From the NCBI GenBank assembly GCA_001414485.1, contig LLEY01000019.1:496001-560000 (forward strand): a stretch of 64,000 bases of DNA. Direction: 5' to 3'. The position numbers were made by a program, and so were the translations under genes. This document shows, piece after piece, positions 33,627-45,500 of this stretch. The DNA comes from Calycina herbarum (Eukaryota; Ascomycota; Leotiomycetes; Helotiales; Pezizellaceae). Each line of letters opens with the position of its first letter. Position 1 is the first letter of the stretch. The notes under the pieces are model-generated. The model searched no databases. It was not told the origin of the DNA and saw only the letters and a program-made list of their open reading frames with translations.

Positions 33627-36163
33627 TCACATGAACTCTAGCATGTCAGCAAACCATCCTTCTTCTTCAAGCCGCTGAACTTCTTCTTGAAGCCGCCTAG
33701 CTTCTGCTGCAACCTGCTGAGCAGAATTTTGCTCTCCCGTTTTAGGTGCTACCGTCGTGGGAGTGGGTATTATTGCGGTAGTTTTTGTTTTAGTGGTGGT
33801 GGAAGGGAGGGGAATGTTGAGGGCTGGGCCAGGTGCTTCTGGTGGTGGTTCATTTACATCTTTATCTTCATCTGCGAAAATCCGACTGCCTATCTCTACA
33901 GAACCAAACCCCTTAGCCTTCCTTCCGCTCAGAAATTCCTCCCTTATCAACCGCTCCGCCTCATCACATGATCTGAGAGAATTCCTACAAATCTTAAGTA
34001 AATCCCTCGCAGTGATTCGGTCTTGGAAGTCCTTGGTTAACATCCTCAAAGCGGTATATCGTAGGGTGACGCTATATGGTAATGACAAAATCGCGTTGCC
34101 TACTGTTTCCACGATTTTGGAACCATCATAGTCTGGTTTGAAATGGAACCACTCTGCTCCCGGATAATCCGAGGAGCCGCAGTTGATTAGTTTCCAGAAA
34201 ACCTTTCCCATATTCCTGAAGTACGTGTTTGTCAGCTTCGAGTATAGAAATTTACCCAGTAATCTAGTGATAGAGAGGAAAATGAGAGTAGTGGCGAAGG
34301 GAGCTGGGGTTTAAGTAACCAAACATGCATTGCGCAGGTGTAAATTCGAGGGGCATAAGTTAGGCTTAAGTCTTGCTCCTTTGATAAAGTATTAATGGGT
34401 CAGTCCAGAGTTCTTATATCTACTGATTGGGGATTACTTACCGGCGGAAAATATCCACGTGTTCCTTTTTGGGGATATCCAGTCCAATGGATTGGACGGC
34501 GACGATCCTCCTCATCAGATATTCCGAAATCAGACAACTTAAAATATCACCAAAATATATCAGTTTCGCTGGAGAGAAAGCAGAAAAGGCCATGATCTCT
34601 CTGCTCACCTTAAGAATCGGGGTTTGTTTATGGTCTTCGTTTTTGCTTCCGACTAGGACTACATAAATCGTTAGCCTTCATGTCTCACACAAATCTAACA
34701 ATTGCTACTTACTATTTGCAGGTTTGATGTCGTAATGAATTATAGGTGTATCCCATGAATCGCCGTCGACATTTTCGTTTCCGTGCTCTAGTGTACATAA
34801 TGCATTTGCAAGACATTCGAGGAGAAGCATGTAGTCCTATCAAAGTCTATACTAAGAAAGAGAGGGGGCTGGAATAACTGACCAACAATATTTTTCTTCC
34901 ATCGGTCGTTCTAGGTACGTGAACCTATGTTCTGTTAGACGAAATCAAAACCACTCGGAAATACACCCTTCAAAGATTTCAAAAGAAGGAAAGAACCAAG
35001 TGAAGTAAATCAATACCGTTTTATCTTATATAACAGCCCACTCACATCTCCGCCCGGACAAAACTCCATTAGAATCCTCACAATGCCAGAATTTGCATCA
35101 TCGATCCACGCGTGACCTTCCCTCTCGTATGCCTCAACAATATTGTGGAGGATCTCGGAGTCAGTTTACCATTCCAGCAGTCATTTGGGTTGCCAAGGCA
35201 CATTTGGGAGGAAAGAAATGAGTTTAAAACGAGGTCTAGACTGCCCAGAGACGAGAAGACTAAAAGAGAAACATACTGTTGACTCCGCTTCGATAACTTT
35301 ACTTGTAAAGCCCCCTCTGCCCTTAATGTCTCCCCTCGTTTGATCGCCTCTTTCACTACCACCTTCTCAACCCCAGGCTTCAACCCAATGTCCGCATTAC
35401 TATCCCTCTCACCCGGTCCCAGCGGTAGCCTCTCCCAAAGTCCCACGATCCCGAACCCCCCTTTTCCAAGAATCTTAGAACCCTTCTATTCATTCCCACG
35501 ACCGTCACGGCCCCCTATCCTAGGCTCCCAAAAGCGCTCACTATCTAACCACAACTCCCTCTCATTCTTAGATAACCCAAACTTCCCAGTCAAGTTTTCC
35601 GCCACTTCTTTCTTATCGGGTGTTGCCCATGTACTTGTATCCTTATCCAGTGCAAACTCTCCGGCCCCTTTTAGCTCCTTAAAGCCACCGTACGGAAATG
35701 CGTACTTCATTCTTACTTCCCCTTGTCGTTCGCGCTCGAAATCGACATAGTCTGGAATGAGAACTCTTTTCCTCGTGCCCTTTTCTATGCCTACGGCGAA
35801 GAATTGGGCGTTTGAGTTTGGGTCCTGGACAGGGTTTGGGTCCTGGACAAGGTTTGGTAAACCTTGCCATCCATTGTTGAGATCCAAAGGCGAAGGCGGA
35901 ATATTGTCGACTTGTGGATACGGAGCAGGGCGAGGAGGAGCTTGTGGAGTTGGATTCTTAGGTCTAGGTAAAGGACGGATGTTTCTCAAGCCACCTATCT
36001 GAGCACGTTTTCTAGCTGGTCCATCACCTCCGGCTGTTGCGGGTCGTTTTCGGGGATTGGGGACATTTGCGCCTGTGGAGGAGGAAGTTGAGGTCCTTGG
36101 GGGGAATGGAAGTTCTCCAAATCCTCCTTGGCCATCGGATCGCTCTATGGATGGATTCGACAT
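33627..36163 (-). CDS. Protein kinase-like gene, multi-exon, possibly damaged
   Basis: Ser/Thr-type kinase fold on several exons. The N-terminal 225 residues (from the ATG at 36163) are Pro-rich and basic (RKRPATAGGDGPARKRAQ), likely disordered and nuclear. Then KILGKGGFGIVGLWE (glycine loop, about 35471-35440), VVVKEAIKRGE (the Lys; about 35350), RILMEFCPGGD (hinge; about 35060), HYDIKPAN (catalytic loop HxDxKxxN; about 34745-34720) and LSDFGIS (DFG; about 34541-34520). The C-lobe and a coiled-coil tail (QQVAAEARRLQEEVQRLEEEG) end at 33627. Probable introns are visible near 35280-35160, 35045-34905, 34850-34815, 34580-34540 and 34440-34380. Oddities: an in-frame TAG at 35486-35488 just before the glycine loop, and a phase I could not reconcile near 35270. 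It may be a pseudogene. Confidence 0.7.
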
Positions 36164-36465
36164 ACTTGGGCCCGGGAGTAATAAAACCTCTGAAATGTAA
36201 ACCAGCTTAAAATGACAAACGTAAGGATTTCGAACGTAAAGGTAATCCCAAAAGAAAAATGTTAGTAGTATGATCTTTTCTCTTTTTCCGTGCTTAGCTA
36301 ATTTGACCTTTGTCGGGGTTTTTTCGTCTCTTTGGTTTCAATTTTCTGCTGTCTTTGTTGTTGTATTTCACTGAAAACATCATATTTCGACCTGACAAAG
36401 AACCCCACCGGCGCGTATACTAATAGAATTATTAGAATAAAAAAGGACTAATAAACATAAAGAGG
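36164..36465. promoter_or_regulatory. Upstream region of the kinase-like gene
   Basis: About 300 bp up to MITE copy 2, which therefore sits in or near this promoter. No clear motifs. Confidence 0.4.
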
Positions 36466-36690
36466 CTCGTTGTGGACAATAAAAGCGGCAGTATATACAT
36501 GACCCGTTGTTGTACCTTTCCCAGTATTTGGGGACTTGATTGTTCTAAAACACATGGGTTAATAGTCCCAAATTCTTCCAAGCGCGTAGGATAATTTACT
36601 TGAATTACCCTAGAAATTTGGAACAACGAGGACTAGGTAAGCAGATACGAATACGATGTATTTACTGCCACTTTTAATGTCCATGGCGAG
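36466..36690. mobile_element. MITE copy 2, inverted relative to copy 1
   Basis: 225 bp with the same ends as copy 1 (left CTCGTTGTGGACAATAAAAG; right ends CCATGGCGAG). Flanks AGAGG (36461-36465) and AAAGG (36691-36695) fit a 5-bp target duplication with one mismatch. The interior aligns to copy 1 only after reverse complementing, so the two copies face each other around the kinase-like gene. Confidence 0.8.
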
Positions 36691-37030
36691 AAAGGATTAT
36701 AAGTGCTCACTTATTAAATTTACTTGGTCGATATGCGTTCGCATTTTCTAACAACTGAATATCGTGGCAATTCTTCTCAACACTTACTTGATCTCTTGAG
36801 GAAAATATCTTGAGCACTAATGAGAATCCCAAGACCTGATTCAACGAAACGAGAAGATTGGATTATTGGATGTTAAAAAAACAAAGAAAATACAAACATT
36901 GTAACCAAAAGTAGCCAACGCCTAGCGAAGAAACTCGCAGTAGGGGACTTAAGAAGTGATATTGGACTGACCAGGCTTCCAGGACTACATACTGATTCAA
37001 ACAAGTGCTTCGATCCAAATGACTCTAGGA
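36691..37030. other. Intergenic between MITE copy 2 and the membrane protein gene
   Basis: About 340 bp. Nothing recognised; it is the 3' flank of the gene at 37031-38383. Confidence 0.45.
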
Positions 37031-38383
37031 TTATTTCCATCCCATCTGAGTACTCATTGGTGACTCCAATTCCGAAATGACTTCACTTCTTCTTGAATAG
37101 GTAGAAGGAATCGGGGATCGTGCCATATCGACTTCCTGTCGAGGTACGCGGTCGGACGCTGGTAACTCGTATCTATTTGGGCCGAAGGGAGTTTCTAGAC
37201 CAGTAGTCTGTTGTACTGGGGCTGTATTGGCTACTTCTCGGGGATGTCGACTCGCTTGCTTTTTTCTCCGAGTATGATTCTGACGGTTAAGGGCGGGTGG
37301 TGGTAACGGCAGAGGTTTGATTGGAGTAGGTGGCATGTTGTGATTCATTGGTTCGTGAGTATGTTGAGAGCGATCATTTCTTGGTTCATATTCAGGCTGT
37401 CGGTCATAAGCTCTTTCCTCTTCCATGCCCGGATTGTAAGCATGGTATAGAGAGACTTGACTGGGTGTATTTTGCCGTTGGTTTTCTTGAGGATGCTGAC
37501 CATCAACACCATCCGATACATCGGCAAGTTGCTTTTGGAGCTTTGCTATCTCAGGCATTAACTCTTGCCTGACTTTTGCTTCGACTTTCGTTTTGGTCCT
37601 TTCCCTCTCATTGTGGCAATCCTCCAGGGTGCAACAATTGCATAACCTCCACACCCTGTGGCATTTCCTGCATTTTTCACTCTGTTTCTCGTAGTATCTT
37701 CTGCAGCATTCAGTTTTTTTCATGTAGTGGCGTTTTGCTGACCACCAGTTTATGGGGTATCCTACAAACGTGACCACGAACAGAACAAGAAAAACGATGA
37801 ATAGATCTAGATGAAACCCTGAAACTCCAGAATCGGATTCCGTTGTGCTAGAAGAGCTCACTCCATTCACAGTTGATGTAACAGTTTCGGTAGTCGAAGA
37901 AGCAGTAACTTTAGTCGATTCAGTGACAGTGGTGATAGATATTGACGTTACTGTGACATTGATAGGAGACGTGAAGATCACCGTCGAAGCTACTCCGGGA
38001 ATTTCAAAATTTGGAGAAGCCCTTGTTTCCAGAAATGATGTTGGAAGAGCCAATGAGTCCGTCATAGAAGGCATCCGTGTCGTCGAAGCGACATATGTAC
38101 TCGGAGAAAAGACGGCCGAGTTGAAACTAGCAGGTTTTGAAAGAGATGCCTGTGTCGGGGGACGATAGGACGTAGTCGTTACTGGCGAAATTTCTTCATC
38201 GGGCTTCGATGAGTCAAACGAGGACGATTGCGGTTCATGACGTTCAGCAATATCAATTTTCTTGCTGACAGATAAAGGCTGAGTCGACTCGAAGCTGGAA
38301 GAAAGAGAAGATTGTTGAGTAGATAATCCGATGTTCAGAGTTAGAAAAATGAATAACAATTGTACTTTTCGAGTTGGGAACAT
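37031..38383 (-). CDS. Single-pass membrane protein with Ser/Thr-rich ectodomain
   Basis: A 450-residue uninterrupted frame from the ATG at 38383. A signal peptide (residues 1-22: LLFIFLTLNIGLS) is followed by a Ser/Thr-rich, probably O-glycosylated region (24-195) with VTVTSISITTVTESTKVTAS, one transmembrane helix (about 197-217, LFIVFLVLFVVTFVGY), then a Cys-rich juxtamembrane segment (CC, C, C, C, CC, C within residues about 230-262, including KCRKCHRVWRLCNCC). A charged coiled-coil-like part (VEAKVRQELMPEIAKLQKQL) and a long Pro/Arg/Gln-rich cytosolic tail follow. The layout resembles cell-wall stress sensors such as Mid2/Wsc, but there is no WSC domain and homology is not shown. The conserved Cys cluster just inside the membrane could bind metal or be lipidated. 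Confidence 0.82.
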   Translation of the reverse strand: MFPTRKVQLLFIFLTLNIGLSTQQSSLSSSFESTQPLSVSKKIDIAERHEPQSSSFDSSKPDEEISPVTTTSYRPPTQASLSKPASFNSAVFSPSTYVASTTRMPSMTDSLALPTSFLETRASPNFEIPGVASTVIFTSPINVTVTSISITTVTESTKVTASSTTETVTSTVNGVSSSSTTESDSGVSGFHLDLFIVFLVLFVVTFVGYPINWWSAKRHYMKKTECCRRYYEKQSEKCRKCHRVWRLCNCCTLEDCHNERERTKTKVEAKVRQELMPEIAKLQKQLADVSDGVDGQHPQENQRQNTPSQVSLYHAYNPGMEEERAYDRQPEYEPRNDRSQHTHEPMNHNMPPTPIKPLPLPPPALNRQNHTRRKKQASRHPREVANTAPVQQTTGLETPFGPNRYELPASDRVPRQEVDMARSPIPSTYSRRSEVISELESPMSTQMGWK

Positions 38384-38936
38384 TTTGGTCGTGGTATGTG
38401 GGTTCTCGAATAAGGAAATATGACAAGAATCCGCAGTTCAACAGCATGTATAATAAGCTCTGATAGCAACAAAGTATTCATTGATTTCGAAAATGAAACC
38501 TCGAAGCATCTGGTAGATCCAGATGCTACACTCCATGGGATTTCGATTCTTTCATCCATCTTGAGTGCAACCTAAACAATAATAAAAGTAACAAGGAAGA
38601 GATTCAATTCGATTCTCGTTCGAAGACAACCCATTCGCAGCCATTCGGTATGTTTCAAGCTTAAGAACTATATGGAAGTAAAGATTTCCCAGGTATGACA
38701 CATCGAGCAACAACAAGAAGGCTAAAAATACGCATAAAGAGTTTCAAGAGTTGTACAATTTGTACAAAAGTGTTGTCAAACCAGCGAGACTGAGACAAAG
38801 AATTATGGTTGTGAGGGTTCAGAACTCGTGGAAATGCAAGCTCAATGAAATATTAACCTGGTAACAGAATTAAGAAGAGGAAACGCGATTATTATTAGGA
38901 CAATCTTCATCAAAGAAAAGCTCTATAAACAGAAAA
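38384..38936. promoter_or_regulatory. Intergenic, promoter of the membrane protein gene
   Basis: About 550 bp between two minus-strand genes; no gene or motif is recognised. Confidence 0.45.
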
Positions 38937-41011
38937 TTACCCATGTAATATATAATCAGACTTCACACAAATGGGATCCCACAAGTTGGTCTCGTCTTGG
39001 CCCCACCCGAAATCACCTCCTGGAGGTCGTCCTGTTCGGTTTGAGGGAGGACCAAAATATGGAGGTCTATCATGAGGACGACCATATGGTGGACCATGAG
39101 GGTGGTGATCGCCATATCCAGTTCGACATCCGGGTTGAGGACGCCTGCCAACTGGAATCATTGGCCACCTGCGGAATATTAGCATATGTTTTCTGGATAG
39201 AAAATAAATGGACAAGGAAATAATGTGGCATACATTGGAATGAAGCATTTCTCATCCCACCCGCATTTTTCCTCGCAGCGAGTCCATTCCCCTGCCCATC
39301 CCAACCAAGCCATCAATTCTTCAACGCCTTGGGTCCACCTCGAAGCTTTCGGCTCAATGTCTTGACCGGTGGAAGTTGGAGTCAAGGTGTTGAAGTCAGA
39401 TTGCCAGATGCTTTCGATTTGCAAACCAGTTTCAACTAGCACAGAACATATTGCTCCAGTAGTCTCTTCTACTGCCCATTTCAGTACTTGTTCCTCCTCA
39501 CTGAGGGGAACTCCGATTTCTGGAGCCAGTAACCGAGTACTTTGATATTTACATCGCGAGTAGGTATCATTGTAAAGCTGAGATCCTCGTTCCCAAATCT
39601 CTTTCTTGTTATCCGAAGGATATTCAAGAAACGGCAGAAGAAAAGTGTGACTCTTATCTCGAACTAATGCCATCCATTGCTGGAGAGCTGTCTTGTTGCG
39701 AGACACTTCCTCGAATTCGGACAGCGTCCGTTTGAAAACTAACAAAGCAGAAGCATAGTTCTGGACAATCTCGTTAGCCAAAAGAACCCAGTCAATCCCA
39801 CTACACACGTCTGAGTCTGAAGAAATGAGACTTCTCAACACACGCTCCGAATCCTCTCGCATGATAGCTGCTTCTTCGGGAGTGACGGAATGCAAAGAAT
39901 GCTGTCTTCGACGACGAGTAAGAGATTCGAGGGCAATTATCCGATCCTTCTTTCCTGAATTGTCTTTTCCGGGACCCAGCCAACGACCATCATCAGTAAA
40001 ATTGAGCGCTTTATCTGCTGGTTGAAGAAATTTGGGTGAGTAGTAACTCAAAACCCCACAACTATGGCTTATTTTGACTCTATTCTCCCCACGACCAGCC
40101 CCTTCTCCCGAAGATCCATAATGTGCTGTGCCAGCCACAAACCAATTCCACGCTTGTGTATTCCAAAACGGCTCCAGTGTAAGGCATTTTCCGCCTCTAA
40201 CCGGTGGAAAGGGAGGGTCCGATGGATCTGTCGATTTTTCGGTGCGAGTTGGTGATGGAGGAAGAGGGACGTATGAGGGTTTCAAATTGTTCGACTGGGT
40301 TTGGGAATCGTCCTCAGGGGGCTCAAGAAGCGGTGCAGTAACATTCAGCCGTGATATCAATCGAATCGAGGGGCTCGTGAAATCACACCATATCATCTCG
40401 AAACCAGCATTCATTCTCACGATTCCCTCATATCCGCCAGGACCACCAAGACCAGCTTCGTCGAGCCATTTGCATAGTCCAGTTGCCCGGGCATATTCTT
40501 CCCACAAGCCAAATCCTCCTCTTCCTGCAGGTCCACTTGTGTTTCCGTATATATGTAGCATCTGAGTATCCATTTGTCCGGCTCCAAACAAGGTCGCAGA
40601 TTCTCCATCAAAATATATACACTTCACTCTCCGTTTTGTTTGGTATGTATGCATGAACGACTCTCTACTTCCTCCCATAATCCCATAAGCCATTCCGATA
40701 TCGAACGCGAACCATTCTGGGCTTGGAGGTGCTTCGGCATCATCCCGCCGGCCGTGATAAAGGTTCGTGAGAGGAGGAATTTCGCAAGGAACGATGCTAT
40801 GTCCATGCGGGAAGAAGGTGTTCGGCCATTCTTGAAGCACTCCGTATACTGATGCAAAGTAGTGGGGAGCAGAAGAGGAGAAGTTCAAATTCCAGCTGCT
40901 AGGAGCGCTCTGGTGGCTGGTTGAATCTTGCTCGTGGAGGGGTTTTTGGAGAGTTGCGCTAATGCCCGCGAGCAAGCTTGCAAATGCGATCAAAATACTA
41001 AGGATCCGCAT
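38937..41011 (-). CDS. Large secreted or lumenal protein of unknown function
   Basis: The first in-frame ATG with a proper signal peptide is at 41011 (MRILSILIAFASLLAGISA); a longer frame upstream begins only with TTG. Exon 1 (41011-39234) joins exon 2 (39168-38937) across a 65-bp intron, in phase, giving 669 residues. The body has SVYGVLQEWPNTFFPHGHSI, FDIGMAYGIMGGSRESFM, KCIYFDGESATLFGAGQMD, LCKWLDEAGLGG and GFEMIWCDFTSP, with several N-x-S/T sites and paired Cys. Near the C-terminus is EWTRCEEKCGWDEKCFIPMWPM, completed by the splice, then a Gly/Pro/His-rich tail (YGDHHPHGPPYGRPHDRP). I recall similar uncharacterised proteins in related fungi but no named domain. There is no second membrane segment, so secretion or a vacuolar/wall location is likely. 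Confidence 0.85.
39169..39233 (-). other. Intron of the large secreted protein gene
   Basis: 65 bp, GTATGC donor, GCTAAT branch-like site, CCGCAG acceptor. Splicing restores CFIPMWPMIPVG and moves the stop from 39179 to 38937. Confidence 0.8.
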
Positions 41012-41330
41012 ATTGGTATTCGTGATCTCCAGGATCGCAAGAACTTTCAAGGAAAGGATTCATGATCGTGATGATGTTGGTGTTTCTTCTGGCGGTCTAA
41101 AGTTACGCGTCACCAAAGTTGCGATAAGAAATGTGGGGGTTGGAGTTCACAGAAATAACAGGGGTCCAAATAAGAATTGCAGACTACAAATAATAGCCGG
41201 TTCCCCTTCTACGGCGCATTCGCTTGTAGTCGGTAAAAGCAAGTGTCCTGCAAACTCAAGTGTCCTGTGCAGCCGGAATAACATCGGGAGTGGAATATCC
41301 ACCAAAACCACTACTAAAATAGATAAATAA
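41012..41330. promoter_or_regulatory. Promoter of the secreted protein gene, bordering the repeat block
   Basis: About 320 bp. Normal CpA content ends near 41320, where RIP-type DNA begins. Direct repeats AAGTGTCCTG at 41241-41250 and 41258-41267 may be subterminal repeats of the adjoining Pogo-like element, which would make the usable promoter very short. Confidence 0.4.
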
Positions 41331-41638
41331 TGTCTTATATTACTACTCTAATCGTCTATTCCAAAGTCTATAAAGTCTGCATTTGCCCTTATTAAGTTAA
41401 TTGAGGATATACTCTCTTAAGGAGACGATGGATAATTAGGAATCTCGTCTCTGCTACTGTCTAGGTAATCTAGGACTTCCTTACTACTTTTAAGATGTAA
41501 TTAACCTAAAGTAAAAGACACTTCTAGCTCTTCTTCTTCTTCTTATAACTATAGCAGAGGAATAAGATCCTAGGATTAATATGTCTTAAGCTCGTTAATT
41601 ACTTATACTAATTTAGGATAAAAGTCTAGTAAGAGAGT
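41331..41638 (-). pseudogene. C-terminal tail of Pogo-like transposase 2 (left fragment)
   Basis: RIP-type DNA. It continues the minus-strand transposase whose main part is at 54219-55669, once the intervening G2 element (41639-54218) is removed; target copies AGAGT mark the junction (41634-41638 and 54219-54223). The translation is charged and full of stops, as in the basic tail of this family. Confidence 0.6.
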
Positions 41639-42101
41639 TGTCACGAATCACGTGCCAGCACGTGACAGAGTGAAGTCCAGGCGACGCTCTGACAGGACGA
41701 GCACTATTGTAACCCTGAAAGAAAGAAAGGATTAAATATAGTAGGACATGTAATCCTAAGAATCTTATTATAGTTATATCACGTGACTCGGTTAGGAGCA
41801 GTTAGGTAATAGAGTCTAGTTTTAAGAAGCCCTAGAAATGAAGTTAGACTCTATCTTTAGAACTCCTGCTAAGTAGAACTCTAATATAAACGAAAGGTTC
41901 TATATAAGACTAGTACGTCTACTATTAGATAAGAGCTTTATACTTAACTTTAGTTATTAATCTTATTATCTTATTTAATATCTTTAATATAAGTAACGAG
42001 TTCACTTCTAAGTAAATAACCTAGCGTATCTATACTTCTTATTTATATACTAATCTTCGAGACTTAGTTATCTTTATTTAGTTTATTTAAGTTTCGTTAT
42101 A
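41639..42101 (+). repeat. 5' LTR of G2 copy 2
   Basis: 463 bp. Contains CACGTGCCAGCACGTGAC near its start, an imperfect palindrome. Same length as the 3' LTR, and differs from it mostly by C/T and G/A. Confidence 0.93.
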
Positions 42102-42541
42102 CTTTAAGTACCTACTTAGAAGTTTAGTCGCTATAGCTCTAATAACTCTTACTATAGCAGCTAGCCTAAATACTAGTCGAGTCAACGTTATAGGAACATC
42201 TAGAAGTACTACTAGAAGAACACCTACTAGTATATAGTTAGCTAAGAACGATAATAATATTAGTATACTAGACGTCTCCGAGCTTTATAAGATTAAAGTA
42301 CTTAAATCTATTAAAGTTAAAATACTAGATATATATTATAGAAAGTATAAGGAACTTAACTTATTCCTTCTTTAAATAGATATCTACTTTAACTTTAATT
42401 CTAATAAATTTAAAGATAATTATAACTTATAAACTATCTTTACTATCTCCTATCTTAAGAGATTAGCGTTAGAATAGACTTAGCTATATTTAGAGGACTT
42501 CTTTAAAAATAAGAATAAAGATAGAAAGATAGAATTAACTA

Positions 42542-45500
42542 TTATTATTATTCTTACGCTGCGTAGGCCGTAGGCCGAGCTCTAAGAGCAAGCAGTATAT
42601 CTTCTGTTCTAGTTTATAGTGTCTTTTAGCCTGTTCTTCTTTGCCTCTCGAGTTTCTTTATAAGCGTGTAATACTCCTTCCTTGATTCCTACTGCTGTCT
42701 ATTCGGAGCTCTTCTCTCTGACCCGGTGATAAAATAGAGGGGTAGGTTGAAGTACTTAACCGCCAAAGCGTGTGTTAGTAGTATAGAGAGCGTCTAGGCG
42801 CTCTCTTAGAACTGGCGGAGCCGGGGTCTTGCTCTCCGGCGTGCCTTAGCTCTCTCTTCCTCTTCCTCCCTTTCTCTTACCTCTTCTTCGCTTTCCTCTC
42901 TATCCTCCTCGAGTAATTCTAACGCTAGCCTATATTCCTAAAGTCTTCTAAGCCTGAGTAGCTAGGTGGTGATTCTCGGCGCTAGCTTCCTATTCGCTAG
43001 TGCTTCTCTTAGCTCTCTTAAGTCTTCGATACTCTTTCTAAGGGCCCTCGTAAGTGCTTCTCTCTCTTATAGGATATCTTAGTAGAATAGTACTAGATGC
43101 TCTACCGTCTCCCTTCCGCCCGCGTACGTATACTATAGTGTTAGCTAGCCTGGTACTCTTCTTATAAAGAGGAAGGCGTTAAGCTCTATTGCCCCTGTTC
43201 TTGCCTAGACGAGTAGCGAGCTCTTTGTCTTAGTAAGCTCTTTATAGACTTTCCTTAGCTCTTAGTTTACTAGGTCTACCTTGTCTAACGCTTTTATATA
43301 CTATATTAGGTTCTTCTCTCGGGCTCTCTTTCTTTAAGCCTCTAGGCGTTCCTGCTACTCTGTAAGCGTAGTATTATGTCTGAAACCTCCTCTCTCTATT
43401 CTCTACTCTTCTTCCTATGCTTGCCTCGCCCTCTAGGAGCATAGTATCGCTTTTCCTAGCTTTAATAGTCTTCCCCTCCTTCTTCTTAGCTATGTAGCTA
43501 TATTCTTATAAGTATCTTAGATTAGCTTTCCTAGTTAAGACGTTTAGAATTTCTTTTTAAAAGTAGCTACTTGAAGGTTAAGGTAGAGGTCTACTAGGGC
43601 GTAGTCTACCTCTACCTCTAGGCTCCGGATCGGGGTAGCTTTATATACTCCTATTACTACTCGTAAACACTTCGATTATTACGTAGGGAAGCTTCTTACT
43701 ATCCTCTTTATACTCCCTCCTTTTAGCATTATATAGTACTAAGCTAACGCTTTATATATAATTATACTTCTTATTACTACTGTGTATATTTGCCTCGTAT
43801 AGTAGTAATCGACGCTCTATGTCTTACTAGCAAGCCTCGTAAGCGTAAAGGTCTACGTTATAAGCTTCTTCCGTACCCTCTCTTTATATACTTTCTAGTT
43901 TAGTTTCCTATTAAGCTCTACTCTAAGAAACCTTACGTACTTAACCAGTATAAGCCTTACCTCTCTAAACTATACTGTTTCTTTCTATAGGGCCCTCGTC
44001 CTTATAAAGTATATAAGTACTATCTTTTCTAGGCTAAAAGCTATCCCTCGCTTATTTGCCTACTTATTACATACTCCCTAGGCTAACTTAAGTATCCTAT
44101 AGTTTACTACTATACTCTTTAATATTATAAGTAGGTTTATATCGTCTATAAAGCCTACTATAATTAGCCTATCGATCCTTGCTAGGTTATTATATAGTAT
44201 TAAAGTAAAAAGGATAAATAGTATTAGAGATAGTACTAATCCTTATAGTACTCCTTATCCTAGGCTTCTTTCGTCTACGAACCTTCTATTAAAGAATAGT
44301 ATAGCTTTACGCCTTAAAAGAAAGCTTCCTATCTAGGTTACTACCTACTATAGTACTTTCTTCTCCCTTAGAGTATAGAGTAGCTATATATAATCTACTC
44401 TATCGAATACCCCTACTATATCTAACTAAGCTAGGGACGCGTAGCTCTTGTTTTCCTACGCTATATATACTCCCTCTATTACTATTCTAATCGCTAGTTC
44501 TATGTTCTAGTGCTTCCGGTTGCCTATTTACATCCCTAGGAGTATTATAGCATCTTCTACGAGCTTCGTAAGCTTCTACGCTATTACCTTCTTAAGGATC
44601 TTACCTATAGTTAAGAGTAGTACTATTAGCTAGTAGGCCCCTGCTTTGCCTTATTCCTCTGTTATTTTACCTAGTTTTCTAAGTACTACTACTTTCGTAT
44701 AGCAGAAGTAGGATAGGAAGTATTATAAGTAGAAGCTCGCTTCCGCTATTACTACGAGTACCTCTCAAAGTAGCTTATTACACGCTTTTAGAAAGCCGTT
44801 TATAAGTATATCAAACCCTAGTGCTTTCTACGACGCTGATCTTATAGCTGCCTTAATATATTTCTTAGTTACCTGCTAGCTTACTTCGTACTCCTAAGAG
44901 AAACTCTTAGGGCTCTATTCTCTATTCGGGATACTAGAGTAGTCGGCTGTTGATTCTAGGAAGAACTTCTCTATAAGAATATAAGCCTTATCTTCGTAGT
45001 TCTTGCCTTTTACCCTACTAAGTAAGGTAAGTATTAGTAGTATTAGTACTTTAGGTTTTACGTATCCTTTAAGACGTGCCTACTTTTCGAGTGTCTATAG
45101 TTTCCTGTCGTCTTTTGCTACCTCTATAAGTGCCCCTCTCCAGCTCTTCGTCTTTGCCTTTCTACTTATTGTTTAGAGCTCTTAAAGAGCGTCGTCGAGC
45201 TGTTTCCTTAAGCTTCTTATACATAGCTCTCTCTAGGTTCTTTCGTACCTTCTTACTTCGTTCAACGCCTCTTTAACCTCTGTATTCTACTAAGGTTACG
45301 CTCTCTCTCTATCTAGCTTTTAAAGCAGCGTCGAGGCTCGAGCTATTTATTAAAGCTCTTTTACAAGCTTCTCAACGGCTCCCTCGAGCTCCTATACGTT
45401 CCGGATTACTAGTATCGTAAGGTAATTAGCCTCTGCCTTTACTAACACTTCGTCTATTAGCCTCCAGCTATAGCCGAGTATCTACGGTGCCTCTCTTTCT

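Noticed and set aside
40962..41330. 122-codon plus-strand frame overlapping the secreted protein start
   Set aside because: Antisense to the signal peptide region; composition not protein-like.
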